A stretch of 64,000 nucleotides of DNA from contig CACFBG010000002.1 of NCBI GenBank assembly GCA_902564535.1, positions 59,785 to 123,784 on the forward strand. The letters are read 5' to 3'. The notes under the pieces are model-generated. The model saw nothing but the letters and a program-made list of their open reading frames with translations. It was not told the DNA's origin and did no database searches. Origin of the DNA: an uncultured Prochlorococcus sp. (GTDB taxonomy: Bacteria; Cyanobacteriota; Cyanobacteriia; PCC-6307; Cyanobiaceae). The translations under genes and the position numbers were made by a program. Positions 43,905 through 54,577 of the stretch are shown piece after piece (positions within the stretch are counted from its first letter, which is position 1; each line of letters starts with the position of its first letter).

Positions 43905-45038
43905 CTAAAAGATCCCGTCTGTCATTATTCCTAAGAAAAATCTTCTTAGGAATAAGAAATTATTTAATAACTTGAGTATTGGATACCTTATAATAAGTAA
44001 TATAGGATTTCTACTTGAATATAAAAAAAGTAGAGTATGAGTAAAAAAACCTACAAACAATATGTCAGGGTATCTAGAAATTGAGTATTTAAATAAAAAT
44101 TCCTTTCTTTTTATTAATTTCGAATGATGTGATTTTATAATTTGATTCAAACATTTTATATCACGGAAACAAACATTTAATCCCTGTCCTCCTATTGGAT
44201 GGTATCTATGTGCAGACTCTCCTATTAAAAAACAATTATCTCTATAGAGTCTTTTTGCTATCATTAAGTCAAGATTAAAAGAAGTTGGCTTATCTATAAG
44301 GAAATCAGGTTCAAAACCTTTTGGAAGAGCTGTGGCTAATCTATCTAGAAAAATTGGATTTGAAAGATTACATAATTCATTGCTATTTTTAATAGTTGTA
44401 GTCCATATAACCTGAAATATATCTTGTCCTAATGGTAATATTGCCAGCGGCCCTTCTGTTCTAAAGATTTCATAAGCATGAGCCAATTCTAATCCTCTTA
44501 TCAAAACCTTACAAGTAATACAAACAGATTTATATGGTCTTTTATATATTCCTAAATTCCAATCATTTCTATGTTTAGATGAGGGTCCATCTGCTGCTAT
44601 TTCAAATTGACTTAATGAATAATTATTATTGATTTCAGTTCCTATAATTTCATTAATTAAACTACTTTCTTTTATATTTTTAAAGAGTACATCCATAAGA
44701 TCCTTATGTTCTAGAATCCAACCTATAGAATAAGAGGACCTATTGTTAGAAGTTAAATCCTTTACACTAAATTGAAGATATTTATTAAGATTTTCGTCAT
44801 AAATAGTTAATTTACTAAAAGGATTAAGTTTGGGTAATAATTGATGCCATAAATTCAATTCTAATAAAAGTTTTCTTGTAGAATGTGTTATAGCATAGGC
44901 CCTATTTCTATTTTTTATAGTATCTTTATTATTAGGATCTATTAAAATAGAACTTAAATTATTACTGGCTAATGCTAAAGCAAGTAAAGCGCCTGTTGGC
45001 CCAGAACCATGTATTTTAAAATTTGTATTATATGACAT
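43905..45038 (-). CDS. UbiH/VisC-like FAD-dependent hydroxylase
   Basis: A 377-residue flavoprotein monooxygenase. The N-terminal dinucleotide fold has GSGPTGALLALALA (~11-24), and the flavin-contact motif GESAHRYHPIGGQGLNVCFRD (~273-293) is intact. Relatives hydroxylate quinone rings, so a role in plastoquinone or a related ring is a reasonable inference; ubiX elsewhere in the window supports active quinone chemistry. The start overlaps nothing; the next upstream gene ends 2 bases away, so the two are probably cotranscribed. Confidence 0.85.
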   Translation of the reverse strand: MSYNTNFKIHGSGPTGALLALALASNNLSSILIDPNNKDTIKNRNRAYAITHSTRKLLLELNLWHQLLPKLNPFSKLTIYDENLNKYLQFSVKDLTSNNRSSYSIGWILEHKDLMDVLFKNIKESSLINEIIGTEINNNYSLSQFEIAADGPSSKHRNDWNLGIYKRPYKSVCITCKVLIRGLELAHAYEIFRTEGPLAILPLGQDIFQVIWTTTIKNSNELCNLSNPIFLDRLATALPKGFEPDFLIDKPTSFNLDLMIAKRLYRDNCFLIGESAHRYHPIGGQGLNVCFRDIKCLNQIIKSHHSKLIKRKEFLFKYSISRYPDILFVGFFTHTLLFLYSSRNPILLIIRYPILKLLNNFLFLRRFFLGIMTDGIF

Positions 45039-45040
45039 AT

Positions 45041-45685
45041 TTATGTCATCCTTATTCTACAAATTTCCTCAAAGGCTGGTCTAAGGAGATAGGGATATTC
45101 TCCTATCCAAATTTTTCTTGATGGAATCCATGCATCAGTTAATGTGATGCTGCCATTAAAGTCTTTATTGTTGGACAAGACAAGGCAGATAACTCTTAAT
45201 CCTTTTCTCAAATTTTGATGCTCCTTTGACATAGGAAAGCTTAAATCAGACAAATATCCATCTTCATCCTCTAATTCACAATTAATCCAGGTCCTTCTAT
45301 TCTCAATAAATTCTAATTGACCTTGCTTATTTGCTTGTTCAAGTCTATTCTCTATCCTTTCTTCTGTATAAATATCTGATATGTAACCATCAAATATTGC
45401 AGAGTAGTTAAATTTTCTTAATTTAGCATTCTTCTTACTAGCTTCTAAAATAGGTCCCCATAAAATATATAACAAAAAAATGACTCCTATAATCAACCAA
45501 AATGAATAAAATTGACTAGCTACTTGTCCCTGGCTTATTAATAATGTAATTACGCCACATATAGATGAAATCATAATCCTTTGCAAAATTTTTCTAGGAG
45601 AGCCCAATGCGTACTTAAATTGGTTACCAGTAGCTACGGCTGGTATTAATTTTAGGAGCTCACCTTGTCTTAGAATTATTAACAT
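45041..45685 (-). CDS. Conserved-type cyanobacterial membrane protein
   Basis: A 214-residue protein with two helices (~37-53 and ~60-78) and a soluble C-terminal half. That half includes NRRTWINCELEDEDGYLSDL (~129-148) and ends with SRKIWIGEYPYLLRPAFEEI. I recall homologues in cyanobacteria annotated loosely as transport-related, but nothing in the sequence shows transport. It lies between dapB (11 bases upstream) and the UbiH-like gene (2 bases downstream) in one operon. Confidence 0.65.
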   Translation of the reverse strand: MLIILRQGELLKLIPAVATGNQFKYALGSPRKILQRIMISSICGVITLLISQGQVASQFYSFWLIIGVIFLLYILWGPILEASKKNAKLRKFNYSAIFDGYISDIYTEERIENRLEQANKQGQLEFIENRRTWINCELEDEDGYLSDLSFPMSKEHQNLRKGLRVICLVLSNNKDFNGSITLTDAWIPSRKIWIGEYPYLLRPAFEEICRIRMT

Positions 45686-45696
45686 TTTAATAGAAA

Positions 45697-46551
45697 TTAT
45701 AGAAGTTTTTCTAGTCCATACACTAACGAATTTAAACTTCTAACTTTTCGAATTGAGAGAAGAACTCCTGGCATATAAGCTGATCGATCAATAGTGTCAT
45801 GTCTCAATGTATAGGTTTCCCCATTTGCTCCAAAGATGACTTCCTGATGCGCAACTAATCCAGGCAATCGAATTGAGTGTAAATTAAGTCCACTAGGTCT
45901 AACTCCTCCTCTAGAGCCTTCTAATATTTCTTTGCTTGATACTTCAGGTTTATTAAAGTCCTTACCTAAGTCTTCCATCATCTCTGCTGTTTTAATGCAT
46001 GTTCCACTGGGAGCATCTGCTTTAAAATTATGATGAAGCTCTATTAGCTCAGCATTATCATAAAAAGCGGATGCAGCTGCTGCTGCTTGCTGAAGTAATA
46101 TCATCCCAATTGAAAAGTTTGGAATAATTGCACCACCTACTGAAGCTTTTAATGAGAACTCAATAAGATCTGCAATTTGACTTTGAGACAATCCTGTTGT
46201 CCCTATTACAGGATGGACTCCGTAGGCAATAGCAGCCCTTGTATGTTCATAAACAACAGAAGGATGAGTAAAATCTATTAAAACTGCACTTCCTTTACTT
46301 TGAGGATTTTTAACTTCCTGACTAACTGCACACAAACAACCTTCAAGATCGGCTGTTATAGCAATCTCTAGCGGATTAAGACCTAATTCAAGACCAAGAT
46401 CCTCTCCTTCCTTACCAGTACTTGTATCGATTGCTCCAACAAGTTCACAATCACTTGAATTTAAAACAGCATGTGCAACTTGTTTGCCCATTTTCCCCAA
46501 AACACCTGCAACTATTACGGGAATAGGGATTTTGTCTCCTGAAGAATTCAT
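45697..46551 (-). CDS. dapB: 4-hydroxy-tetrahydrodipicolinate reductase
   Basis: A 284-residue enzyme of lysine and diaminopimelate synthesis. The NAD(P)H-binding start is [11 protein letters not shown] (~17), with GTTGLSQ (~136) and the catalytic [20 protein letters not shown] (~169-188), which contains the His-His and Lys of the active site. Diaminopimelate feeds peptidoglycan. It is divergent from chlH with a 114-base spacer. Confidence 0.96.
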   Translation of the reverse strand: MNSSGDKIPIPVIVAGVLGKMGKQVAHAVLNSSDCELVGAIDTSTGKEGEDLGLELGLNPLEIAITADLEGCLCAVSQEVKNPQSKGSAVLIDFTHPSVVYEHTRAAIAYGVHPVIGTTGLSQSQIADLIEFSLKASVGGAIIPNFSIGMILLQQAAAAASAFYDNAELIELHHNFKADAPSGTCIKTAEMMEDLGKDFNKPEVSSKEILEGSRGGVRPSGLNLHSIRLPGLVAHQEVIFGANGETYTLRHDTIDRSAYMPGVLLSIRKVRSLNSLVYGLEKLL

Positions 46552-46665
46552 TTTTTAGCTGTTTTTTTTAAGAGCATAGGCTTATAACGTGTTACACCAC
46601 CATTCAAATATCCACGATAACGGCCCAATGACTCGTAGGCTTTAGCAAATTATCCACAAGAAACG

Positions 46666-49600
46666 ATGTTTACGCAGGTCCGCTCCGCCAATCGCAGAGT
46701 TTTCCCTGCAGAGAATAATACGCATACCTCTGTAATGAAAGCTGTATATCTTGTCTTGGAACCTCAATATCAAAATGCCCTTACACAAGCAGCCAAAAAT
46801 TTAAATTCACAAAATGGCTCCATAGGAGTAGAGCTTAGTGGTTATTTAATTGAAGAATTAAGAGATCCTCAAAATTTTGAGGATTTCAAATCAGATATTG
46901 CTTCTGCAGATGTCTTCATTGCTTCTCTAATATTTATTGAGGATTTAGCTCAAAAAGTAGTTGAAGCGGTAGAGCCTCATAGAGAAAATCTTAAAGCTGC
47001 AGTTGTTTTTCCCTCTATGCCTGAGGTGATGAGGTTAAACAAACTTGGGTCATTCACCATGGCTCAACTAGGACAATCTAAAAGTATTATTGGCGATTTT
47101 ATGAAAAAAAGGAAAGAAGCTGGTGGAGCAGGCTTTCAAGATTCAATGATAAAATTGTTAAATACATTGCCATCTATTTTAAAGTATCTTCCAGTTGAGA
47201 AAGCACAAGATGCAAGAAGTTTTATTCTAAGTTTTCAATATTGGTTAGGAGGAACTCCTGATAACTTAAGAAACCTATTACTAATGTTAGGTAATAAATA
47301 TGTTTTCCCAGAAACTGGCTCTAAAGAAGACACTAAATATGAAATAGCTGAACCAGAAGTATTTCCTGATCTTGGAATCTGGCATCCAATAGCATCAAAT
47401 ATGTTTGAAGATATAAAAGAATATTTAAATTGGTATAGCTCAAGGAATGACTTAATTACTAATAATGAAGATGGTCCAATTATAGGATTAGTACTTCAAA
47501 GAAGTCATATAGTGACTGGAGATGAAGCCCATTATGTAGCAATAATTCAAGAGTTGGAATATAGAGGAGCAAAAGTAATTCCTGTCTTCTGTGGTGGTTT
47601 AGATTTTTCAAAACCAGTTAATGAATTCTTCTACGACCCTTTAAATAAAGATAAGCCACTTGTTGATGGAGTTGTATCACTAACAGGATTTGCTTTGGTA
47701 GGTGGTCCAGCTAGACAAGATCATCCCAAAGCAATTGAATCCTTAAAAAGATTAAATAGACCTTATATGGTTGCACTGCCATTAGTTTTTCAAACAACTC
47801 AAGAATGGGAAGGAAGTGATTTAGGATTACATCCAGTTCAAGTAGCGCTTCAAATTGCTATCCCTGAATTAGATGGTGCAATTGAGCCTATAGTTTTATC
47901 AGGAAGAGACGACGCTACAGGCAAGGCACATACTCTTCAAGATCGTGTTAATGCTATTGCAGAAAGAGCCATAAGATGGTCTTCGTTAAGAATAAAGCCA
48001 AGGTCACAGAAAAAGCTTGCAATAACCGTTTTTAGTTTTCCACCAGACAAAGGAAATGTTGGAACTGCTGCTTACTTAGATGTATTTGGTTCAATTCATA
48101 GAGTCCTTCAAGAAATGAAGTCAAAAGGTTATGAAATACAAAATCTTCCAAAGGATGGTAAATCTTTAATGGAAGAATTGATAAATGATCCAGAAGCCTT
48201 ACAAGGAGCACCAGAATTATCTATAGCCCACAGAATGAGTGTAAAAGAATATCAAGAATTAACTCCCTATTCATATAGATTAGAAGAAAATTGGGGTAAA
48301 CCTCCAGGAAATTTAAATAGCGATGGACAAAACCTTTTGGTTTATGGTCGTCACTTTGGAAATGTATTTATAGGAGTTCAACCTACTTTTGGATATGAAG
48401 GAGACCCAATGAGGTTGTTGTACTCAAGAAGTGCTAGTCCTCATCATGGATTTGCTGCTTACTATACCTACCTTGAAAAGGTTTGGAAAGCAGATGCTGT
48501 ACTCCATTTTGGTACACACGGTTCACTTGAATTCATGCCAGGTAAACAAATGGGAATGAGTGAAACTTGTTATCCTGACTCTTTAATAGGTGGGTTACCT
48601 AATCTTTATTACTATGCAGCTAATAATCCTTCTGAAGCAACAATTGCCAAAAGAAGAGGTTATGCATCAACAATATCCTATTTAACACCACCTGCAGAAA
48701 ATGCTGGGTTATATAAAGGTCTTAAAGAGTTAAATGAACTTGTAGGTTCTTATCAACAATTAAGGGAAAGTGGTAGAGGCATACAAATAGTAAATGCAAT
48801 AGTAGAAACAGCCAAAAAATGTAATTTAGAAGAAGACGTTAAATTACCTGAAGGTGATGCCTCAAATCTTGACCTTGAAGGAAGAGACTCAATAGTTGGA
48901 GCAATCTATAGCCAATTAATGGAAATAGAAAGTAGACTTCTTCCTTGCGGACTTCATACTATTGGCAAACCGCCAACAGCTGAAGAAGCAATAGCAACAC
49001 TTGTAAGCATCGCAGCATTAGAAAGAGAAGAAGATGGACTACGTTCACTACCCGGACTATTAGCTGAATCAATAAATCGAGACATAGATGATATTTATAA
49101 AGGCAACAACACAGGTGTTTTAGAAGATGTAGAACTAAACAAAAAAATTACAGAAACATCAAGAAAGGCCGTTGGAGCACTTGTTCTTTCATTAACAGGA
49201 AGAGATGGAAGGGTAACAATGAAAAAAAATCTTATAGAACGTATAAAAGATTTTCTGAAAATATTAGGCTTTAAGTTTCCTTCTCCTTGGGTAAAGGAAT
49301 GCAAAACTTTTGGTTTTGCAAATATAGAGATTTCTTCTCTAGATAAATTATTTGAATATTTAAAATTCTGCCTAAATCAAATATGTGCAGATAAAGAAAT
49401 GGAAAGTCTTATAAAAGCACTAGATGGCGATTATGTGATTCCTGGACCAGGTGGAGATCCTATTAGAAATCCTGGTGTATTACCTAGCGGGAAAAATATA
49501 CATGCTTTAGACCCACAATCAATACCAACAACAGCTGCTGTTGCATCTGCTAAGTATGTTGTAGATAAACTAATTGAAAGGCAAAAAGAAGAAATAGGAG

Positions 49601-50685
49601 ACTGGCCTGAAACAATAGCCTGTGTTTTATGGGGAACAGACAATATCAAAACTTATGGAGAATCACTAGCCCAAATCTTATGGTTCGTAGGTGTTCGACC
49701 AAAACCTGACTCAGTTGGAAGAATAAATAAACTAGAATTAATACCTTTAGAAGAATTAGGTAGGCCAAGAATAGATGTTGTAGTTAATTGCTCTGGAGTA
49801 TTTAGAGATTTATTTATAAATCAAATGGCACTAATAGATCAAGCCGTAAAAATTGCGGCAGAAGCTGAAGAGCCTATTGATCAAAATTTTGTAAGGAAGC
49901 ATTCTCTAGAACAAGCTGAGGCACAAGGAACATCATTAAGAGAAGCTTCTTGTAGAGTTTTTTCCAATGCCAGTGGAAGCTACAGTTCAAATGTAAATTT
50001 AGCTGTGGAGAATTCAACCTGGGAAGAAGAAGGAGAACTACAAGAAATGTATTTATCTAGAAAAACCTATGCATTCAATGCAGACAATCCAGGGGAAATG
50101 AATCAAAATCGAGAAGTATTTGAATCAGTAATGAAAACAGCAGATGTTACATTCCAGAATTTAGATTCATCAGAAATATCACTTACAGATGTCAGTCATT
50201 ATTTTGATTCTGATCCTACAAATTTAATTAAGAACTTAAGAGAAGATGGGAAAGCGCCTACGAGCTATATAGCAGACACAACTACAGCAAATGCTCAAGT
50301 AAGATCTCTTAGTGAAACAATAAGATTAGATTCCAGAACAAAACTACTAAATCCTAAATGGTATGAGGGAATGTTGAAATCAGGATATGAAGGTGTAAGA
50401 GAAGTTTCAAATAGACTAAATTATACTTTAGGTTGGAGTGCTACAAGTGGACAGGTAGATAATTTTGTTTATGAAGAATCAAATGAAACATTTATAAAAG
50501 ATCCCGAAATGAGAAAAAGATTATTAGAACTAAACCCTCATAGTTTCAGAAGAATAGTTGGTACACTTCTTGAGGTTAATGGAAGAGGTTATTGGGATAC
50601 TTCAGATGAAAATATAGAACAACTAAAAGAGCTTTATCAAGAAGCTGAAGATAGAATTGAGGGAGTAGAAAACCCAAATAACTAA
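46666..50685 (+). CDS. chlH: Magnesium chelatase subunit H
   Basis: The 1339-residue porphyrin-binding subunit that inserts Mg2+ into protoporphyrin IX with ChlI and ChlD, the first committed step of chlorophyll synthesis. It starts with a DUF3479 region (~25-185), followed by the CobN-like body with [19 protein letters not shown] (~613-631) and [20 protein letters not shown] (~926-945). Length is normal. The ATG at 46666 ([14 protein letters not shown]) fits picocyanobacterial ChlH starts. This gene fixes the organism as a chlorophyll-making phototroph. Confidence 0.98.
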   Translation: MFTQVRSANRRVFPAENNTHTSVMKAVYLVLEPQYQNALTQAAKNLNSQNGSIGVELSGYLIEELRDPQNFEDFKSDIASADVFIASLIFIEDLAQKVVEAVEPHRENLKAAVVFPSMPEVMRLNKLGSFTMAQLGQSKSIIGDFMKKRKEAGGAGFQDSMIKLLNTLPSILKYLPVEKAQDARSFILSFQYWLGGTPDNLRNLLLMLGNKYVFPETGSKEDTKYEIAEPEVFPDLGIWHPIASNMFEDIKEYLNWYSSRNDLITNNEDGPIIGLVLQRSHIVTGDEAHYVAIIQELEYRGAKVIPVFCGGLDFSKPVNEFFYDPLNKDKPLVDGVVSLTGFALVGGPARQDHPKAIESLKRLNRPYMVALPLVFQTTQEWEGSDLGLHPVQVALQIAIPELDGAIEPIVLSGRDDATGKAHTLQDRVNAIAERAIRWSSLRIKPRSQKKLAITVFSFPPDKGNVGTAAYLDVFGSIHRVLQEMKSKGYEIQNLPKDGKSLMEELINDPEALQGAPELSIAHRMSVKEYQELTPYSYRLEENWGKPPGNLNSDGQNLLVYGRHFGNVFIGVQPTFGYEGDPMRLLYSRSASPHHGFAAYYTYLEKVWKADAVLHFGTHGSLEFMPGKQMGMSETCYPDSLIGGLPNLYYYAANNPSEATIAKRRGYASTISYLTPPAENAGLYKGLKELNELVGSYQQLRESGRGIQIVNAIVETAKKCNLEEDVKLPEGDASNLDLEGRDSIVGAIYSQLMEIESRLLPCGLHTIGKPPTAEEAIATLVSIAALEREEDGLRSLPGLLAESINRDIDDIYKGNNTGVLEDVELNKKITETSRKAVGALVLSLTGRDGRVTMKKNLIERIKDFLKILGFKFPSPWVKECKTFGFANIEISSLDKLFEYLKFCLNQICADKEMESLIKALDGDYVIPGPGGDPIRNPGVLPSGKNIHALDPQSIPTTAAVASAKYVVDKLIERQKEEIGDWPETIACVLWGTDNIKTYGESLAQILWFVGVRPKPDSVGRINKLELIPLEELGRPRIDVVVNCSGVFRDLFINQMALIDQAVKIAAEAEEPIDQNFVRKHSLEQAEAQGTSLREASCRVFSNASGSYSSNVNLAVENSTWEEEGELQEMYLSRKTYAFNADNPGEMNQNREVFESVMKTADVTFQNLDSSEISLTDVSHYFDSDPTNLIKNLREDGKAPTSYIADTTTANAQVRSLSETIRLDSRTKLLNPKWYEGMLKSGYEGVREVSNRLNYTLGWSATSGQVDNFVYEESNETFIKDPEMRKRLLELNPHSFRRIVGTLLEVNGRGYWDTSDENIEQLKELYQEAEDRIEGVENPNN

Positions 50686-50703
50686 AGATTTTCTCTTTAA
50701 CAT

Positions 50704-51558
50704 TTATCCCCATAAAACATTTGCCATATCAATAGTTTTTGAAACTTGATTAATTTCATGAACTCTTACTAAATGAACTTTCGCTTGAACACATCGGCAA
50801 ATAACAGCATTGGTTCCCCATATCCTCTTTTTTGTATCTTGTTCATTTAGGACTTCACCAATAAATCTTTTTCTAGATGGGCCAACTAAAAGAGGAAGAC
50901 CAAATGAACCAAATTTTTCAAGATTTTTAATTATTAAAATATTATGTTTGGTATTTTTGGCAAAACCTAATCCTGGATCAATGATTATATTTTCTTCTAA
51001 TACACCTATTTTTAAAGCCTTTTCTATTGATTCTAAAAGTTCATTTTTAACATCATTAATTATATCTTTATAGAAAGAGTAATTATTCATTGTTTTACTA
51101 TTTCCTCTGCTATGAGTTAAAACATAAGGGCATTTAGCTTCACAAACTACATCCAAAATTCTTGCATCCTCTCTACCAGCTGTAACATCATTTATCCAAT
51201 TTGCACCGTATTCAAGTGCTTTATGCGCAACTTTTGAATGAAATGTATCTATAGAGATTAAAATATCAGGAAATAAATTTCTAATGGTTTTTAAAACAGG
51301 GATAAGTCTATTAAGTTCTTCTTCAGGTTCAATTAAATTCGCCCCAGGCCTTGTGCTTTGCGCTCCTATATCAATAATGTCAGCACCTTGGTCTAATTGT
51401 TCTGAAACCCTTGATACAGCATCTTCAGGATCAAGATATAGTCCTCCATCACTAAAAGAATCTGGGGTTATATTCAATATCCCCATTATTGCTGTTTTTT
51501 TCCCCCACTTTTGTGGCCAAGGATTTTTAATTAAGTGAGTAATTTGAGATTCTGGCAA
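50704..51558 (-). CDS. folP: Dihydropteroate synthase
   Basis: A 284-residue TIM-barrel enzyme joining p-aminobenzoate to the pterin diphosphate in folate synthesis. Landmarks are [15 protein letters not shown] (~26-40), [12 protein letters not shown] (~61-72), WINDVTAG (~121) and [13 protein letters not shown] (~223). The ATG lies 32 bases inside the 3' end of tpiA and no other start precedes the conserved core, so the overlap is real. Folate is used by MetH and Fmt, both in this window. Confidence 0.95.
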   Translation of the reverse strand: MPESQITHLIKNPWPQKWGKKTAIMGILNITPDSFSDGGLYLDPEDAVSRVSEQLDQGADIIDIGAQSTRPGANLIEPEEELNRLIPVLKTIRNLFPDILISIDTFHSKVAHKALEYGANWINDVTAGREDARILDVVCEAKCPYVLTHSRGNSKTMNNYSFYKDIINDVKNELLESIEKALKIGVLEENIIIDPGLGFAKNTKHNILIIKNLEKFGSFGLPLLVGPSRKRFIGEVLNEQDTKKRIWGTNAVICRCVQAKVHLVRVHEINQVSKTIDMANVLWG

Positions 51559-52258
51559 AGTTTTTAGGATCTAAAGAAGCACCTCCAACCAAAACCCCAT
51601 CAATATCAGACATAGTCATCAATTCATCAATATTGTCAGGTTTTACTGAACCTCCATACTGAACAATTAATTCAGATGAACCTACCCAACCCCTTATAAG
51701 ACCACATATTCTATTAGCTTCATTGGCTTCACAAGTTTTGCCAGTACCAATAGCCCATATGGGTTCATAAGCAACAATTAACTGATTAGTGTTCATCCCT
51801 TCTAATCCTTGCTCTACTTGACGTCTAATAACTCGTTCAGCTTCACCCATCTCTCGTTGCTGATCACTTTCTCCAACACAAACTATTGGTATAAGGCCAT
51901 TTGACTGAGCAGACTTAGCACGAAGGTTTATCTGTTCGTCACTTTCACTAAAATATTTCCGAGGTTCACTATGTCCAACTATTGCATAACGAACTTTGTG
52001 CTCAGTAAGCATTGAGGGAGATATTTCAGCGGTATAAGCTCCCTTATTTTCCCAATGAACATTTTGACTAGAAAGCTCCAATTTTGTATCTCTTGTAATA
52101 TCAGCCAATGTTGACAACGCCGTAAATGGTGGGGCTATTACCAAATGGCGGTCATTCGGTGTCTCTTCTATCAAAGGAAGATAAACACTCATATATGACC
52201 TCGCATCAGCACATGTCATATGCATCTTCCAATTACCAGCGATGACAGGTTTGCGCAC
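51527..52258 (-). CDS. tpiA: Triosephosphate isomerase
   Basis: A 243-residue glycolytic and Calvin-cycle enzyme interconverting the triose phosphates. It has GNWKMH (~7-12), the catalytic His in [11 protein letters not shown] and the catalytic Glu in [13 protein letters not shown] (~158-170), and phosphate-binding GGSVKPDN. I start it at GTG 52258 ([12 protein letters not shown]), since a longer frame from 52309 adds non-family residues and would run into the upstream S4 gene. Its end overlaps folP by 32 bases. Confidence 0.94.
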   Translation of the reverse strand: MRKPVIAGNWKMHMTCADARSYMSVYLPLIEETPNDRHLVIAPPFTALSTLADITRDTKLELSSQNVHWENKGAYTAEISPSMLTEHKVRYAIVGHSEPRKYFSESDEQINLRAKSAQSNGLIPIVCVGESDQQREMGEAERVIRRQVEQGLEGMNTNQLIVAYEPIWAIGTGKTCEANEANRICGLIRGWVGSSELIVQYGGSVKPDNIDELMTMSDIDGVLVGGASLDPKNFARISNYSLN

Positions 52259-52268
52259 GCGTAATCCT

Positions 52269-52487
52269 CTACGGCTCACTATTAGACAACTTAGGCCCCC
52301 CTGCTCCATTAAAGGGAACTATGTACTCTTTATTTTGAAGAGAAACCGAATCTCCTGGGAACAATTTCCTTCCTCGTCTAGTCTCAGTTAAACCGTTAAC
52401 CCTTACGAGTTCATCGTTTATGACATGTTTAGCTTCTCCTCCAGTTGAAACTAATCCCTGCCATTTCAGGAATTGATCTAGCTTCAT
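52269..52487 (-). CDS. Small S4-domain RNA-binding protein
   Basis: A 72-residue protein that is a single S4 fold: [20 protein letters not shown] at the start, then [20 protein letters not shown] (~32-51). This is the YaaA/RlbA-type free-standing S4 module that binds structured RNA, often on the ribosome. I start it at the ATG 52485-52487 rather than a TTG 12 bases upstream. tpiA follows after 10 bases and folP overlaps tpiA, making a three-gene operon. Confidence 0.85.
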   Translation of the reverse strand: MKLDQFLKWQGLVSTGGEAKHVINDELVRVNGLTETRRGRKLFPGDSVSLQNKEYIVPFNGAGGPKLSNSEP

Positions 52488-52529
52488 AAAACAACTCAAA
52501 GTTGGTTTGACATTTTATTGCTTTAAAGG

Positions 52530-54272
52530 ATGCTTTCAAAATCCGAAGATCAGCTACAAAATCTGTTCAGCTTGCTGGTACCTCATAAGAAAAATCTTAT
52601 TGCAGGAGGAATTTGTATTTTTATATACGTAGGATGCTGGCCTATATTGGCTGCATTAGCAGGAGTATTAATACCAGCAATCGGGACTGGAGATTTATCT
52701 AATGTAATTATAATTATTTTTAAAGCATTAGTAATATTCCTTATACAAAAGACAGCACAATTAGGACAAGATATTTTATTAGCAGAACCAGCCCTAAGTA
52801 TAAGTCAAGATCTAAGGCAAATCCTATTTAAAAAATTACAAAAAATAAAACTAGATTCATTAGAGAAATTATCATCAGGAGACATAATTTATAGATTAAC
52901 AGAAGATGCAGATCGAATTGGGGAAATAATTTATAAGACTATTCAAGACACTATGCCATCTTCATTACAGTTGATAGCTGTATTTGGATACATGATATAT
53001 TTAGATCTCTATTTATCATTAGCAACAATATTACTAGCTCCAATAGTAGTTTTTATGGTTAGTAAGTTTGGGGAGAAAGTAATGATAGCTGCTGAGAAAA
53101 GTCAAAAACAAGTTAGTGGCTTAGCAGGACTTCTTGGAGAAGCAATTCAAGGTCTTCCACTAGTAAGATCTTTTGCAGCAGAAGATTGGCTAGAAAAAAG
53201 ATTTGAGAAAGAAGTTATTTTACATAGAAAAGCTAGATATCAAACATTAAAATTATTAGCTTACCAACATCCTGTAGTTGGTTTTATAGAAGCGACAGGA
53301 ATATTAACTGTATTAGCTATTGGAGCTGCAAGAATACAAAGTGGAGGACTTAACAGTTCAAGCTTTAGTAGTTATGTAGCAGCATTACTAATGTTAATAG
53401 ATCCTATTAGTCATTTGACAACAAATTTCAATGAAATTAAACAAGGTCAAGCATCCTTAAAAAGGTTAGTGGCAATTGATTCCGAACCTAGAGAAAGTAG
53501 TGATAAAATAAATGCAAAATCTATTAATGAACCTAAAGGAGAATTGATAATAAGAGATTTAAGTTTTTCATATGATAATAATATTAATGTACTCAATAAA
53601 TTAAATTTAAATATACAACCTGGGAAATTAACAGCATTAGTAGGGCCTTCAGGAGCTGGTAAGAGCACTATATTTTCGCTAATTCTAAGGTTCAATATTC
53701 CTAATAAGGGTGACATATTGATGGATGGAATAAATCTTACACAGCTTAAAGCTAAAGAGATAAGATCAATAATAGCGATAGTTCCTCAACGGACTTCAGT
53801 ATTCTCTGGCACTATAAAAGAGACCATATTATTTGGAAGAAAAGCAACAAATAGCGATCTAATCAAATCCGCCAAAATAGCGAATGCACATGATTTTATA
53901 ATGAAATTACCAAACGGATATAACACAATAATAGAAGAAAGAGGAACAAATATTTCAGGGGGTCAATTGCAAAGACTGGCTATAGCTAGGGCTGTATTAG
54001 GTAATCCTTCAATACTTTTATTAGATGAAGCCACAAGCTCACTAGATGCTGAGTCTGAAGAAGCAGTACAAAAAGGGCTTCAACAAGCTATGAAGGGAAG
54101 AACTGTTGTTGTAATAGCTCATCGTTTGGTAACAGTTCAAGAAGCAGACATGATTTATGTACTCGAAAAAGGAGAAGTTAGTGATCACGGTAACCATGAT
54201 GAACTTATAAGAAAAGAAGGTAAGTACAGAGAACTTTGTGAAAAGCAGTTGATCAGACAATTAAAACCTTGA
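52530..54272 (+). CDS. ABC exporter (MsbA-like permease-ATPase fusion)
   Basis: A 580-residue half-transporter. Six membrane helices occupy ~15-310. The nucleotide-binding domain follows with Walker A GPSGAGKS (~371), signature ISGGQLQRLAIARA (~474), Walker B ILLLDEATSSLDAES (~496) and the switch AHRLVTVQEADMI. It probably forms a homodimer exporting lipid or a drug-like compound. The cargo cannot be told from sequence. It is divergent from the S4-tpiA-folP operon. Confidence 0.93.
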   Translation: MLSKSEDQLQNLFSLLVPHKKNLIAGGICIFIYVGCWPILAALAGVLIPAIGTGDLSNVIIIIFKALVIFLIQKTAQLGQDILLAEPALSISQDLRQILFKKLQKIKLDSLEKLSSGDIIYRLTEDADRIGEIIYKTIQDTMPSSLQLIAVFGYMIYLDLYLSLATILLAPIVVFMVSKFGEKVMIAAEKSQKQVSGLAGLLGEAIQGLPLVRSFAAEDWLEKRFEKEVILHRKARYQTLKLLAYQHPVVGFIEATGILTVLAIGAARIQSGGLNSSSFSSYVAALLMLIDPISHLTTNFNEIKQGQASLKRLVAIDSEPRESSDKINAKSINEPKGELIIRDLSFSYDNNINVLNKLNLNIQPGKLTALVGPSGAGKSTIFSLILRFNIPNKGDILMDGINLTQLKAKEIRSIIAIVPQRTSVFSGTIKETILFGRKATNSDLIKSAKIANAHDFIMKLPNGYNTIIEERGTNISGGQLQRLAIARAVLGNPSILLLDEATSSLDAESEEAVQKGLQQAMKGRTVVVIAHRLVTVQEADMIYVLEKGEVSDHGNHDELIRKEGKYRELCEKQLIRQLKP

Positions 54273-54352
54273 GAAGAAGTTATTGTATTACTGTTCAAAA
54301 CTCACAAGTAAAAGAGAATTTGAACAACTTTTAACCCAATCAATTTTTTAAT

Positions 54353-54577
54353 ATGACTGAACAACCAAATCAGAAAGATCCTATTTTGACCTTTGAGGGC
54401 AAGAAATATGATTTAAATACTCTTCCAGAGGAATTAAAAGAACTAGTAAGAGGCATGCAGGTTGCTGATGCTCAGCTAAGAATGCATGAGGATACATTAA
54501 AGGTACTAGCTGTAGGAAGACAAACTATGGCAATGCAATTAAATAAAAAGCTCAAAAACATAGCACCATTAGATTGA
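54353..54577 (+). CDS. DUF6447-type small protein
   Basis: A 74-residue protein. It opens with a beta-strand pair (ILTFEGKKYDLNTLPEEL), then a helix with KELVRGMQVADAQLRMHEDT. I associate this with a small cyanobacterial and phage-borne family (DUF6447); function is unknown. It overlaps the symporter gene tail to tail by 9 bases. Confidence 0.65.
   Translation: MTEQPNQKDPILTFEGKKYDLNTLPEELKELVRGMQVADAQLRMHEDTLKVLAVGRQTMAMQLNKKLKNIAPLD

Noticed and set aside
49431..49649. Minus-strand frame inside chlH
   Set aside because: chlH is complete and continuous here.
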